Assembly: GCA_964035575.1 (NCBI GenBank)
Contig: OZ037884.1
Location: 744,001 to 808,000 of the forward strand
Origin: Rhynchopus sp. YZ270_cl-10
Taxonomy: Eukaryota; Euglenozoa; Diplonemea; Diplonemida; Diplonemidae
Length of the DNA: 64,000 bases
Reading direction: 5' to 3'
The position numbers were made by a program, and so were the translations under genes. This document shows positions 18,537 to 30,641 of the stretch, piece after piece (the first letter of the stretch is position 1; every line of letters starts with the position of its first letter). The notes under the pieces are model-generated. The model searched no databases, was not told where the DNA came from, and worked only from the letters and a program-made list of their open reading frames with translations.

Positions 18537-19149
18537 GGGGATATGCAATATACAAGGAAAGTTTCTGTCGCGATGAAGGGGATAAGTATCCCTCACCAGT
18601 TCTTTTTACCCCCTAGCAACCCAACCCCACCCCCTATAGACAGCCCCTCCCATCCCATGTCTGTGCTCCGCACCAGTCCACAAACTTCACAGAATTCTAC
18701 AAGACATGTTCACAACAATCAAACGAGACGATTTGGGTTTTTCTGTACTTCAGTGATAATACAAGTCATGATCACAACAACCAAAGGGAAGAGACGAGTT
18801 GGGTAGAGTCGAACAACACGGTGTTTAAAAAAAAAAAAAAAAAAAAAGGGTAAACAGGGTACCACGGGTAGAAGAGAAGAAAGGATGACAAGGTAAATAC
18901 GAGTAGATGGGGGCTAGGTAAACAGGGTTACTAGCAGGTTAACAGAGTACTACGGGATGACAAGAAAACAGGTAAAAAGGGTGAGAACGGAAAGAGAGGA
19001 TTGATGGGCAAAACCAGGACAAGATAAGAGTAACTACAGAGGGAGTGGGGAAAATCATGAAGTACAGAACGAGGTCACTGTGGAACTGGTGTGGATGCTG
19101 CAATGCAACACGATACTTATCAACACGAAGAGACACAAGTAACTTTTTT
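18537..19149 (+). mobile_element. Large element, tandem copy 2, internally deleted
   Basis: Carries the leader block (18537-18826, matching 12509-12798), an uninterrupted A-run (18827-18847), the first tandem-repeat unit (18848-18970) and the shared 60-bp end (19089-19149). It lacks about 4 kb of interior and the 905-bp insertion. It abuts copy 1 directly, so the earlier copy's end GAGACACAAGTAACTTTTT touches GGGGATATGC. Confidence 0.65.
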
Positions 19150-19200
19150 TGCAGCACTCAGGCAGCGCCGCTCAAGAAGGGAACAAAATAATAACTATTT

Positions 19201-19364
19201 ATTCAACGCCTTTTAGCGTGGTTTTTTTTTGCGATAACTTCACGCATTTTTTTCCCAGGCGAGTGGTAGTTAATTTGCCGAGCGAAGCGAGGCAAATTGA
19301 ATCCACGAGCCTGGGAAAAAAATAAGTGAAGTATCGCAAAAAAATTCGCTAAAAGGCGTTGAAT
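19201..19364. mobile_element. Palindromic MITE, 164 bp
   Basis: Termini ATTCAACGCCTTTTAGCG and its reverse complement. The two halves are nearly complementary throughout, with loop sequence GCCGAGCGAAGCGAGGC. TTTTAGCGTG and GCGATAACTTCACGC also occur inside the neighbouring TIR element, so the two are related. Confidence 0.75.
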
Positions 19365-19381
19365 ACGTAATTTTATTTCAC

Positions 19382-20757
19382 GTTAAATAAAGTATACGAA
19401 AGGATTTGGCACTTTTAGCGTGACTCATTTATTGTGCAATAACTAACGAGTTTGTGTCCCTCCAGGTAGCTTTCCTTACCCTCCCGCCAGCGCTACCGGG
19501 AATCCCACGGGACCCCTAGCTAGGCTAGCGGGACTCCCTCTGGGGGGGCTGGCAAACCTGAGGGGCCTGGAGGGAGGCTAAAAAAGGCTGAAGGGTCCTC
19601 CATACCTGTTACCCTCCCGCGGGGAAACCTGCAAAAACCCGATAAACTGGGCCTACCCTTATATGTGGGGTGGGATACGCGTTTTCGGGGTGTCATAACC
19701 ATGTGTGAGCCACACAGGGTGGTGCACAGGTGACCCCATGCAGTACACGCAACCCACGTTTTGATACACAACGGCATTTTGCGTGTAGCGCATACAGCGT
19801 GTAGCCTATTTAGCCCACACCACGTGTACGCATAGCGTGGAGCGTGTGGTCGGGTTCTGAAAGCTGCCTCAAAGGTACACAAAGCTACATCCCGACGTCT
19901 CCCCACCCTCAGGGTCCCCTCGGGTGCTAGCGGAGGTCGGGAAATGGCTATCGTGCAAGAGCGAGACATTCAGAAGATCCCCGCCCATCACAGAATATCA
20001 TGTCAGCACCGCCTTCCTCACAATGAAGTAAAGGGGGTGGTGTGTCCTTCACCTTCATAGGTAATGAAGGAGTCGATTTCTTGTTTCGTAAGTGCGGAGT
20101 GCCTTGGACTGTCGTGTCGGTAGCCGGTCTGGTTTTGCTTCAAGAGACACACGAGCCTGCGCAAACTGGTCTTGCAGTTGCACCCCATACTTCCTCGCCA
20201 ATATGCTGCTCAGCTTACTGAACGCTGTCCATTACGACGACGATTTGTACGTGAGATCGTCACGGAGATGCACTATGTACGAAACGAAGTCGGCTTCCGT
20301 GGGCTTACCGTTGGGCTTGCCAATGAATTCCTTAAAAAGCGGTCCCATTCACGGATGTACGGTGTCGGCGATGCCAGTCCTTCAGCAAAACCACTGTAGC
20401 GCTCGTCCATCTCTTGTCGGAGGACCGTTTGCGTCTTAGATCCTTCGGCATGTTGCGTGTGTCAAAAAAAAATGGGAAAAGTGCAAAAAAAATTCGAAAT
20501 TTTCAATTTTTAGGCGGGTGGTGGTGCAGGATATACCAAAATTTAGCGTGAAGTTATCGCCAAAAAAAACCCCTGTTTTGGCGTGAAAAAAACAAAAATA
20601 AAATCACGCTCCTAAGGAATTGCAGTGAAAAAAAGTGAAAACGCGTGAAATAAAGTTCAATTAGCGTGGTTTTTATTTGCGAAAAAAACACGGCGTGAAA
20701 TTATCATTAAAAAGAATCACGCTAAAAGTGCCAAATCCTTCGTATACTTTATTTAAC
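19382..20757. mobile_element. TIR element with a broken tyrosine-recombinase relic
   Basis: Bounded by ~41-bp inverted repeats with inner ends CACTTTTAGCGTGA and TCACGCTAAAAGTG. On the minus strand between about 20460 and 19980, short peptides such as KEFIGKPNGKPTEADF and AFSKLSSILARKYGVQ resemble the core-binding region of tyrosine recombinases of Crypton-like elements. The coding region is broken, with several breaks, and no catalytic core is evident. The moderate decay suggests a non-recent insertion. The minus-strand frame at 19520-19969 shows no recognisable domain. Confidence 0.5.
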
Positions 20758-20782
20758 TGTGGAATAAAAGAAAAAAAAATAG

Positions 20783-20850
20783 TGGAGCGCGCTCTAGGGT
20801 GGCTACACTAATACAAACCAAGTTTTCAAAAAAAAAAAAAAAAAAAAAAA
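20783..20850 (+). repeat. Short SINE-like repeat (CTCTAGGGTGGCTACACTA)
   Basis: AGTGGAGCGCGCTCTAGGG, GTGGCTACACTAATACAA, then CCAAGTTTTC and an A-run. Copies lie at 25998-26045 and 62968-63030, same strand. The terminal A-run favours a retroposed short element. Confidence 0.6.
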
Positions 20851-20917
20851 AAATACTTTCAAACAAAATTACAATACACAAAGAAAGAGAACTGGTATCT
20901 ATTTTCATGGATTACAA

Positions 20918-21180
20918 AAGATCTTAATTAAGATATGACCGATCTTAGTGTTTTTTTTAAATTAAGTAAGATCTTAGTGTTTTTTGTTAAGATCTTAGTT
21001 TTTTTCTTAAGATCTTAGATTTTTTTTTTTAAAAGATCTTAGTTTTTTTTATTAAGATCTTAGTTTTCACAAAAAAAACTAAGATCTTAATAAAAAAAAC
21101 TAAGATCTTAACAAAAAAACTAAGATCTTAAAAAAAAAAACTAAGATCTTAGTGGAAAAAAAAAACTAAGAAGATATCAA
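20918..21180. repeat. Inverted array of the 10-bp palindrome TAAGATCTTA
   Basis: About ten copies of TAAGATCTTA, flanked by T-rich spacers on the left and A-rich spacers on the right of a centre near 21070, so the whole 260 bp can fold back. No coding content. Confidence 0.8.
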
Positions 21181-21383
21181 AACCCCGCTCAAAAAAAAAT
21201 TCCCCTTACTAAGATCTTTTGTTTTCCATGTATTTTAGTTTATTTTTTTTTTTTTTTTTTGCGAAAAAAGTAACTCAGATTTGTTTCTAACAGCACATCA
21301 TGATACCAATTTATTTACGTAAATGTGACTAAAACACCGTTCGTCAAGTACTCTTTTGGATTAGTTTGAGTGCTGTATGTTTT

Positions 21384-22291
21384 CCCAACCTTCCTGTATA
21401 CACGCGTCAGCAACCAATACAGGTAGTGTATTGAAATGATTCTGGGGGGGGGTAAGGGGTCTAATTTTAATTTCGTCGATTTTGAGAAAAATTTTGGCCA
21501 AAAATGGGCCCCACGTATAAGGAACCGGGCTCATATTTCTCAAAATTTAAGTGGTCAAAAAATTGTCCAATTTTCCGAAATGACCCCACCGCTGCACGGG
21601 CGGAGCCCAAAAATGCAAATAAGCCACTTTTTGGTTTCATTGAAATGATGCGGCTGACACTGAGGAATTATGGTTTACGGCGTCCCATTGAGGGGGCGAA
21701 CCCTTTTTAATTTTTTGTTCTCTTGAAATGTGTAATTTCATGTTTTCGCGAAAAAAATACGAACTGATCTTACAAGGGTTGAAGGAAGGTGTGTGGAAAA
21801 CAATAATAACAAGAACAACTAATTGCTAAGAAAAAAAATGGGGTGTGCTGTGGATAACTCCGCGCGATTTTCGAAACCACCATAGCATCCTGGCGATTTT
21901 CTGGAGGTGCTGATGTGACGATGCCTGGTGCGATCGACGACGTGTTGTCGTCTGTGCATTATGTGTTCCTTCGGCACTGCTCTGATGACGACGACGATGC
22001 GTGGGAGCCTGTGGACGACTACGAGCTGGAACATGCCGAGGCCGCCCGAGCGAATGGTTATCGAGCCTGCCGAGACTACGTCCAATAACGCGATCGAGCA
22101 GATGGTGCTGGACGAAGAGGACAGCCCCACTGTTTAAAAGTTTCAGATGCAGGCATCCCAGTGGGTCCAGCGTACGAAGAGCGTTTTAGCATACCTGCAG
22201 AAGAGCAGAATGCTGGCGTGTTGTAGATTATATTTTTTTCAGAGTGGAGTTCCACAGCACACCCGGTTTTTTTTCCGATAGCAATTACTTG
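21384..22291. mobile_element. 905-bp insertion, inverted copy 2
   Basis: Reverse complement of 12814-13718 with only a few differences, flanked by T-runs (TTTT before CCCAACC and eight T after ATTACTTG), consistent with the same A/T-tract target preference. The two copies differ at few sites, so they are close in age. Confidence 0.8.
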
Positions 22292-23306
22292 TTTTTTTTG
22301 ACGTACACTCCCATTTTTGTGAGGAGAAAACCAAAAAAAACGGAAAATGAAGCTTGCAAAATGATAGAAGTTTTTTTTTTTTTTCGTAATGTTTTATTCC
22401 TCCCCACACTTCGCAGAAGAAAAAAAACTCTTTTTTTTTTTGTTTCGCGAGCTTGTTTTGCATCTTCCGCAGTTTACAAATCTTTTTTTTCCCCCTCCGC
22501 TGGTTATCCATCGGCTATCCGATAGGACAGTGCCGTGGAGCTGCACCAATTAATAGCTGCACCTTAGCAAAAACCCCCAATACAATCAGTCAAACATACA
22601 TTCTTCCCCTGAATAAGATGTACCGTCTGGAAAGACCCCAGCCTGCAGAAGGCACGGTGATGTTCCTTATTACTGTGTGTATTAGAACAGTCTTCAAGAT
22701 CTCACAGCACATACAGCGTTTTTTTTTTGTCCCCCAAAAATAAATGAAAACAAAGAACAAACAGATTAATAGCTTTTCCCGAATCCAAGTCTATTCCCTC
22801 GTGTATTGCCTTTTCTTTTTTTGTGCTAGGTGAATGTGCACACATCGCGTCTTCATCAACAATTTCCCTTTGCTGCGTTTTGATTTTTTTTTTACAACAC
22901 AAAAAAACCCCTTCCCCTTTCACCACCTTTTTTTTTTCTCTTTGTGTACTGGGAAAAAGTTTTGCGGGGGGAGGGGGCAATTTTTTTAGTCAGCAACCCC
23001 TAGTCCCTACCTGCAACGTGGAAAAAGGGCGAGTTTTTTTTTCTTCTTTTTCTTTTTCTTTCCCGTTCGCCCTTTTTTTTGTTTTTTGTTTTTGTTTTTG
23101 TTTTTGTTTTTTTTATTTGCCACCGTTCGTCTGTCTGTTATTGGTTGCTCTGATCAGACACTGTGGCTTCTCTCCTTTTGTTGTTCTAAACCGAAGGTTA
23201 GGACCTGACCTGCTTTCTCTCTTCATGATGATGCTGGATGACAGAAGCGAGGCTCCATTCAGTTGCTTTTAGTATTTTTCCTCCCCTGCTTAATTGGCTT
23301 AGCGCG

Positions 23307-23355
23307 CGGTCGAAGGGCGGTTTCCTGGTCAGGGGAGCAGACCGCTGAAAACTAG
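23307..23355 (+). repeat. Structured GC-rich repeat, two copies
   Basis: GCGGTCGAAGGGCGGTTTCC, TGGTCAGGGGAGCAGACCGC pairs end to end (GCGGTC with GACCGC). A diverged relative is at 40788-40835, with CCGGTCAAGGGTCAGACCG. It may be a small structured RNA or the head of a short element; no known RNA family is recognised. Confidence 0.35.
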
Positions 23356-23957
23356 TTTACTTATATTTTGAAAATAACAAACACACAAAAAAAAATATTC
23401 CCTATTCTTCCTCGACGGTAGGAGGGGGTTTTTTTTTTGTTTTGCTCTTCCGAGGGGGGGAGGGAGACGAGCTGCTTGTCGTTACCGCCCCCCCTCCCTT
23501 TCTCGTGGCCGCACAGTAGTGTCTATTGATAAATGCACCACCACCGAACTTTCGCTATTCTTTGCTCTGACAGGAGCAATGTCACACACAACCTCAGCTA
23601 CGTTCTCTTTTTTGCGATGAATTTTTTTTTTTTTTTTGTTTGATTTTTTACTAGCCCTGGCGGCATGTGTTGTTCTGTGTGGCCTAGCCGGGTCTTTGCG
23701 ATCCGAGGTTGGTGCCTTTTTTTTTTACTCAGCATCATTTTGAAGAAAATAAAATGGTCAAAAAAAAATATTGATCAAAACAAATGATGGCACCGTTAAT
23801 AAGTTTTTTTTGAATGTACCGAGGTACATCCATCTTTCGCCTTTTTTTAATTTTCTTCTTCAAGGGAGTGGAGAGTTTCGTGTTACTCCCCCCAGCATAT
23901 GGCCTTCTTTTTTGCTTCCCTGCAGTGTTCCCGCACGGTAACCAGAGCGACATACAT

Positions 23958-24003
23958 GGGATGTGTGTGTGTGCACCGCGAGTCACACTCCATCTTTCAT
24001 TTT
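23958..24003 (+). repeat. Dispersed motif R3 (GTGCACGAGAGGCACATTCATC)
   Basis: A ~40-nt unit of type GATGTGTGTGCAC, GAGAGGCACATTCATCTTTC, then T-rich. Other + strand copies: 28600-28640, 51153-51200, 51308-51355, and weaker ones at 11211-11250, 56507-56540 and 60572-60603. The GAGGC...TTCATCTT core is shared with R1, so the two may be one superfamily. Confidence 0.55.
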
Positions 24004-24349
24004 TTCTTATTTTTTCGTCGCACTACCGTTGTCGGTGTGTTCCCCCCCAACCCTAATCCATTTTTTTATTTGCAAAAAAAAAAAAAACAAAAGATTTTTG
24101 AGAGGAGACGACGCTGATGGACAAACCTCCATCTTTCGATTGAAAATATTATCTTCATCATCCCTCTTCTGCAATGATGTGTCTGTGTGTACTCTCTGTA
24201 CTCTTTCGATGCCCCCCTCCCTACACATTAGTTTTCCCCGGCAGAAAGATTCTTAACCAACCTTACCATTTCATCCAGGCCTTCCTACACACACACACAC
24301 AAACGCCCCCGCAAGAAAAGAGTGCTCCCCCTTTTTTTTTAAACTCACA

Positions 24350-24465
24350 CACAGGGCGTTCGCCCCGGGGCGAAAAAAAATTTTTTTCGTTAAAAAAATC
24401 TTTTCCTGAAAAAATGACATTTTATTTCGCCCCAGGGCTTCGCCCCACCGGGGCGAAACCCTGTA
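24350..24465. mobile_element. Short foldback element (ACAGGG-TTCGCCCCGG termini)
   Basis: Left end ACAGGGCGTTCGCCCCGG and right end CCGGGGCGAAACCCTGT are inverted. The interior also has GGGCTTCGCCCCACCGG, and the left arm AAAAATTTTTTT is self-complementary. About 115 bp, non-coding. Confidence 0.65.
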
Positions 24466-27400
24466 TAAATAAATAAATAAAAAAAATTTAAAAAGGAAGA
24501 AAAAAAAAAAAGAGAGAGAGAGAGAGATTTCTCCCCACCACCCTGTCGACCCCCCCGGAGAGGAAGTTTCCCCAGCACTCCCGCTCGCTCCTCAATCCTG
24601 CAGTCAGCTGAAGGTGTCCCGTACCCCCTGTTATAGAAGGTGTCACTACTCGTGTCAACTCTATCTTCAACCTCGGTGGAGGCAGAGAGACGGTTTAGTT
24701 TATTGAAAATAATCAAAATAAGGATGAAGTCTCATATGACGGATGCCTCTCTCTTGTACATCTGTTTGATTAAACAACACAAAGAGACCCTCAGTGAGGG
24801 GGGATTGATGAAATTCTCCATCGTTTTGCTGGTTTTAGTGCTGGGGAAGGGATAACGTGCAAATCGCAATTTTTTTTTGATCACTCAGTACCAGGGATTC
24901 ACCCCCACGAACTAGCTTCTCTCCGGCGGAAAATTTTTTTTTGACCTATTTTAAGCACTAGTAAAAATGCAAAATTTTTGGGTTTTTTGGCATTTCGCCA
25001 CGATTCAGGAAAAACGATGGCGATAGCGAACGCCCTGCTCACACAGCATCCGCTGGTTGGGAAAAGAACAATAAGGGGCAGCCTTTACAACGCGCAGTGC
25101 CGAAAGAGCGCCCCTGTTTCTTTTATTATTAATACTCTGTACAGGGGGAGCAGCTTTTCTGTAAATTCACAACAACCATTCCCCCTTTTTTTGGCCCTCA
25201 AAGAGGTTTCCTCTTCGGGGAGTGGAGAAGCGTATTGCAGTAAAAAAATATATACACAGAATATTTATTACATTTACGCACAAACAAAAAAAAATTTTCC
25301 ATCCGGATGGTTGGCATCGTTGTGGGTCAGTCGTATTTCGTTTTTTTTTTTTTTTACATTGCATTTTACTTTTCTTTTCTACGTTTTGCAAAACACACAC
25401 CATAAAAAGAAAGATGGGACCATTTTTGTTGATCCCTCACCATATACTATCAATTTATTGATTGCATATGATGAAAATACTTTTTTTTATTTTTTTTTTT
25501 TTATTTTGCACTTTCAACTCCCATTCCCTTATTGTAAATGCACCTTTGGAGGGGTTTCTTCTGTCTCGAAGAAAATCTCTTTCCCACTACGCAACCTCCT
25601 CCCCAATTTTCTATCATCCAAACCAATGTAGTATATTTCAGAAAAAAAAATATAAAATGAATGCATAAAGCCAAGGGCCGAGTATATAGGTTATGACTGG
25701 TATAGAAATATTCCTTGTACATCTTTTTTTGGAATGAGGGCTGCCATATACTGAGCAGCTTTCACCCCCATCACCTTTTCCCCCTTCGTCATCATCCCAT
25801 GTGGCTCCACTCACGATGGGCAAAATCTCCATCCAACAAAGAAAATGTTATGTCTTCTAGGGTTTTTTAACCAGAAGATGACCAAGCAAAGTGGCTGAGG
25901 TTCAGATCGACTACCATCTTATTTTTTTTAAAAGAACAAAGATTTTGTGTCGTGCGCGCTTCACTCAAAACAGGCCCGTACTGGAAAATACAACAAAATA
26001 GCGGAGTGTATTCTAGGGTGGCTACACTAATACAACGCAAAAAAAGGCTCTCGATTACTCTTTTAGTTCTCCTGAAATCAGTGGGGTGATACCTGCATGG
26101 GATATTTTGGTAAAAAAAAACTAGAGAGCGTCTGCTCCACTAATCTTATCGATTTTTTTCTTCTACCTGCATGGGATCTTATCGGGTATATGTGTGTGAA
26201 AGCAGGTTATGGGTGTTCATCCCTTAGCGCGGACCTATCCCAGAACCTGTTGTGTATCTTTTCTGTGGCGACTGACATCGCCTGTTTGTGTTTCTCTCTC
26301 TCTCGCAACAACGATTTTGATGAAGGTGGCTAAGGTCCATCTGACAAAAAAAAATCTGTGCTCTCTCCTCCGTTTTTAAGGTGACCAAGCATGAGAGGCT
26401 TAGGTTCACCTTTTAGTCTTTCTTCTTATCTTACCAACTTTGTTTTCTCGTTCTCCTTTTTTTTCTCTTCTTTTTGGTGATTTGTTTTTTTCTCTTTTAT
26501 TTTCATTTCTCTCGCTTCTTTCTTGCCACTGCCTCCCCCTCCTGTGTCTTTTGCTCCTAAAGCCCTTTTTGTTGCAGCTGATGAGTTCATTTTTTTTTGG
26601 GATTGTTTAACACAAAAAATGACAACCTGACTCCCACGAGAAAAAAAAACCGTTGTTTTCTTTTGTTGAACATAATACTGACACAAAAAAAATAATTTGC
26701 TGGTGTGGCTGAAGGGGGGTGATTCGCACTTTTTCCGCACTTTTACCATGTTGGCTTGCTGACTGTGTCTGTGCCTGTGCCTGTGTACCTGGTACACAGG
26801 TATACGGTAAACAGGTACACAGGTGCACAGTGCACACACCCTTTCAGCCAACACCATTTGCTGCGCATCTTTGGCGGGGGCGGGAATGGGGTATGTGGAC
26901 CTACAACGGACCTATTTCAAGACCTATTTCAACGGTGAAACCACAAAGTAAAAACCACAAGTCAAGTCATTTACTTTCACCGTCGTGTGTCGTATCAGAA
27001 TTTGGCTGTCCGAAAAAAAAAAAAAAAATCTATTAGTGAAGACTATCTGAGTGGCGGCTGCATGAGCCCAACAGATAATCAAAAAAGGAAAAAAAAGCAA
27101 TGTGGCCCAAGTCTGGGTTTACGTCCTATCGTTCTTTCTCCTGACGATTTCTTTTTCTTTTTCTCTCTCTCTCTTTCCCGAGGTACACTGTCACGCGTAT
27201 GTATTTTGTGTCATTCTTTTTTTGTTACCAGGGCTTCATTCATCCACCGATGTCCGGTGAGGTGTTTCACAACTTCTCCTTTTTTCCATGATGCTTGCGA
27301 AGGATGGGAAAACTCTCTTGTCTTCTCCATATCAAAGCAAGCCTTTTTTCTTATTTTTTGCAAAGTGTATTTCGCACTGAGCTCCCCCCTCCTGTACGTA

Positions 27401-27666
27401 TCAGACTGATGAAAAAAAAGCAAAATAAAAGAACATCAAACGCAGACCCAGATACATCCTTCTAGTTGTCCCCTCCCCTCAGTATCCCTCAGTATTCACA
27501 CAACCCCACTTTTTAGCACCCCGTTTTTTCTTCGTGTTTGTTTCCCCAAGTGGGAAGTCAATGGCGGGCATTTGCATTTTCTTCGTTGTTATTTGTTGTA
27601 CTTTCTCGATGAAACTATTTTTCTCTTCTTCTTCAACTTTCTCTTGACAAAATGGTGATTTGTCAA

Positions 27667-28306
27667 AGACAGGGTGTTTCCTAATTTTGGAAATTTTCCG
27701 GAAAATTCCGACATCCGGAAGCAAATTTTTTCCCTGGGAAAAAAGTGGGTTTTCAGCCCCAAAACATGCCGCAATTGGCATTTCCGGAATCCGTCCGCGC
27801 TGTGGTGGGGTCACTTTGCCGAAATGGCCAAGTTCTTGGTGTTGGTCAAAATGAGTGTAAGGTAAAGGGGACCAGGTAAATCCCACAACCCAGATTTTCT
27901 CTCCCTGATCCTGAAAACGTGAAAATGCCCGAAAACACCGGCATTTGCATTTTCGGAATCCGCCCGTTCTGTGGTGGGTCAATTTGACGAAATGGACAAG
28001 TTCTTGGTTTTGGTCAAACCGGTCAGTGTAAGGTAAAGGGGGCCCAGTGTTTGCCTGTAGAAACTGGTAGGGAACAGGCAGCGCCGCAGGCGCACGGTAC
28101 CCAACATCGGTGAAAATAAAAATTCCCGAAAACTGCTTTATTTGAATGATTGGAGCGATCCAGAACAGCGAACATACTTTTTTCGGGAAAATACCAAAAA
28201 ATAAGCACTTTAAACACGTCCCTAATTTTTTCCCGCAAAATTTTTCCCTGGCCAATTTTTCCCGAATCCCCGGAAGCGGAAGCAAATTAGGAAACAGCCT
28301 GGTCAA
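27667..28306. mobile_element. MITE-like element with CAGG(G/C)TGTTTCCTAATTT ends
   Basis: Left end CAGGGTGTTTCCTAATTTT and right end AAATTAGGAAACAGCCTG are inverted. Inside is a ~95-bp direct duplication (27777-27865 and 27941-28040) sharing TGGCCAAGTTCTTGGTGTTGG or its near match and GAGTGTAAGGTAAAGGGG. The 285-codon frame across it on the minus strand follows the repeats and is not taken as a gene. Confidence 0.6.
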
Positions 28307-30056
28307 AGTTACAAAAAAAAAAAAAAAAAATGGCAAAATATAACTGCTGTACGTTACATTGTGGCTCCTCCTGAAGTTCTATGAAGGTCTACCTGAGGGT
28401 GAAAGGTGCTCTTCCCCCCTCCCTCCCCAATTCCCTCCTGGTCTCCTTCTCTTCTGGGGAAAATAAGAGGAAAGAACAACAAAACGTAGCAAGAAAGGTA
28501 GCACCACGAACTGGGGGGGTGCTGTCTCTCGCCGGGCCCTGTTCGTCTTAAGTCTTGGGTTTTTTTTTTTAGTCTTAATTTAGTTTTCCTTTCGTTTTCG
28601 TGTGTGCACGAGAGGCACATTCATCTTTCAATTTTTCTGTTTTTCTTTTTCTTTTTCTTTTTCACAATTATTTTTGTAGGTCGTTAACGTACAAAAGAGA
28701 GGTCTTTCGGTAGATAATGAACGGGTCTCCCTTTTTTTTCTCTTTATGGCGACTAAGCAGGAGAGGCTTAGGGTCATCTTATAAACTGTTCTTTTGGAAG
28801 ATAGATGCATTTTTTTGACTCCCTTGATGTCTTCGTGTGATAAGGGGTCGTAAACGGGGTGCCCTCAGCCCGCATGCTTCAGTGGGTTAGTTGCAAGGCT
28901 TATTCAGAGCTGGGGGAAAAACAGGGGTTCTTGTCACTGCTGAGTAGAAGGGTGCTTTTACCCTTTATCCATCCTTTTGTGAGAAGATGTGAACGAAAAA
29001 AAAGGGGGAAAACTTCAAAAAAGAAAAGAAGAAAAAAAAAAAAAAAACGATAGTTTATTATAATAGAGGTATCTTGTAGGCGGCAGCCTTCTTGCCGTCT
29101 CGTTCGTATTGAATCTAAATTCATTATACCATAATTTTGTGGGGAAAAAATATGGCCTAATTCTTCGGCAGTATGGCTGACCTACTCTGCCGAAGCGTTG
29201 GGCCAGTATGAACCAAGAATGAAATAGTATACCACACACCCCCCACTCACTCCCGTATCTGTATTTTAACAAGGGTTTTTTTTTTTTTTTTGAGCTAACG
29301 ATAACAAAACGTATCACACCACCCTTTCTTGCAAATGTTGGATGCAAACATTTTTTCCCCCCTTTTTTCCTGTTTTCTTTTCTTTTCTTTTTTCTGTCGC
29401 CTCGGATGACATAGAAACAAAGCATTTTGAACTTATTTGCGGTTCTGGGACGAACCGCACTGTAGAGCCACTCCTCACCAAACAGGTCGAGGTGTTGTGC
29501 GTTTCACAACCTCTCCCATGGGGGTTTTTCCCCCTTCGTGTGATGAGTGTTACGTTTCTAGTTTTATATAACACATTCTTTGTGAATCGGAAATGATGAA
29601 GGATACTGAGTACTTTCGTTTCGTTCTCATTTGCCGCCTCCCCCCCCTTTGTGCTCCCCCTTCCCCCTTGTGCACTCACCTCATTTCTATACTTCAGGCA
29701 AACGGATTTTCTTCTTTTGGCACTCTCTTTTGGGTGGGTAATTCTTTTTTGTACTGTTTTGTCAAAAAGAGAAAGCAGAACAAAGAAAATAAGGAAAAAC
29801 CTTGGACGACAGCGCGTATTTTGACGTGAGAGTAGCGTACCAACCACAAAGGACGACAAGACATTCATTATTATATCGGCTTTGCCAGCACAGTTTTTTC
29901 ATGCAGGGACTGCTTCTAAATACTTCTAAATGGTAGCACGTAGTCGCCATCCAGAAAAAATGCTGGCTACAAACAGGAGACAGTAATGGGGGAACGAATT
30001 TATGTATTTCGTGGAGAAATGTGGTTGAGAGAGGAAAAGCTTTTCAAAAATAAAAT
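28307..30056. other. Spacer with R3, R1 and F7 repeats
   Basis: No gene supported. R3 at 28600-28640, R1 at 28747-28795, F7 at 29420-29560; the remainder is T-rich or A-rich filler. Confidence 0.6.
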
Positions 30057-30329
30057 ACCGACCCTCCCCCGTGAAATTGTCCCCCACTCCGACCCCCTTG
30101 AAATTGTCCCCCCTGGGGGGAAAAGTGAGGGGGGGGCAATATCACGTACGGCAAAAAGGGGGGACAATTTCTCGTACTGTAGGGGGGTGGCCGTTTTGGT
30201 GTGAAGAAGGGAGAGCAAAGGTTGTCCCCGCGACTCCCTTGAAATTGTCCCCCCCTGCCTTGAAATTGTCCGTCGGGGCAAAATACCGGTTTTTGGGGGG
30301 GGGGGACAATTTCACGGGGGAGGGTCGGT
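30057..30329. mobile_element. 273-bp MITE with perfect 29-bp terminal inverted repeats
   Basis: Left end ACCGACCCTCCCCCGTGAAA and its exact complement at the right end. The TGAAATTGTCCCC motif recurs internally four times in both orientations. Flanks are AATAAAAT and AAATAAAA, so a short AAAT-type target duplication is possible. Because the TIRs are perfect, this is a recent insertion. Confidence 0.85.
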
Positions 30330-30598
30330 AAATAAAAAATAAATCTAGGCTTGAAGTTGTATGACCGACTACTTCGTTGTCTTATGCCAACATAAAAACC
30401 TTTTTCCCATTTATTTCTCATTTCTTTTGTACATTTTTTGCAACATTGTTACAATAATAATATTGGACGCTGTGTTTTGATAGCCCACGGGGGTGTTAGA
30501 GCCCGTCCAAGAGACGTTGTGCACTGTCAAAACTTCTTTTTTCTTCCTTCTAAACCCTGTACCGCACATTATTCGTCAAACAAAGTTTCTTTTTTCTC

Positions 30599-30639
<41 letters not shown>

Positions 30640-30641
<2 letters not shown>

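Larger units (their letters stand above)
22292..27666. other. AT-rich spacer with dispersed repeats, no supported gene
   Basis: Contains T-runs, a structured GC-rich repeat (23307-23355, relative at 40788-40835), an R3 motif (23958-24003), the GGGGCGAA hairpin element (24350-24465), F5 (25192-25289), F4 (25415-25482), the SINE-like repeat (25998-26045), R1 (26379-26425) and a weak F2 (27181-27215). Open frames here follow homopolymers and show no domains. Confidence 0.6.

Noticed and set aside
18477-19149. 60-bp direct repeats as LTRs of a retroelement
   Set aside because: The order of shared blocks shows two tandem copies with common ends; 60 bp is too short and no polymerase or primer site is seen.
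20918-21180. CRISPR-like array
   Set aside because: Repeats are 10 bp with A/T-rich spacers in a eukaryotic setting; it is an inverted palindrome array.
24978-25631. 217-codon + strand frame
   Set aside because: Runs through F5 and F4 repeats and T-runs; hydrophobicity is a by-product of poly-T.
27479-28336. 285-codon minus-strand frame
   Set aside because: Spans a MITE-like repeat with an internal duplication; sequence follows the repeats and lacks domains.
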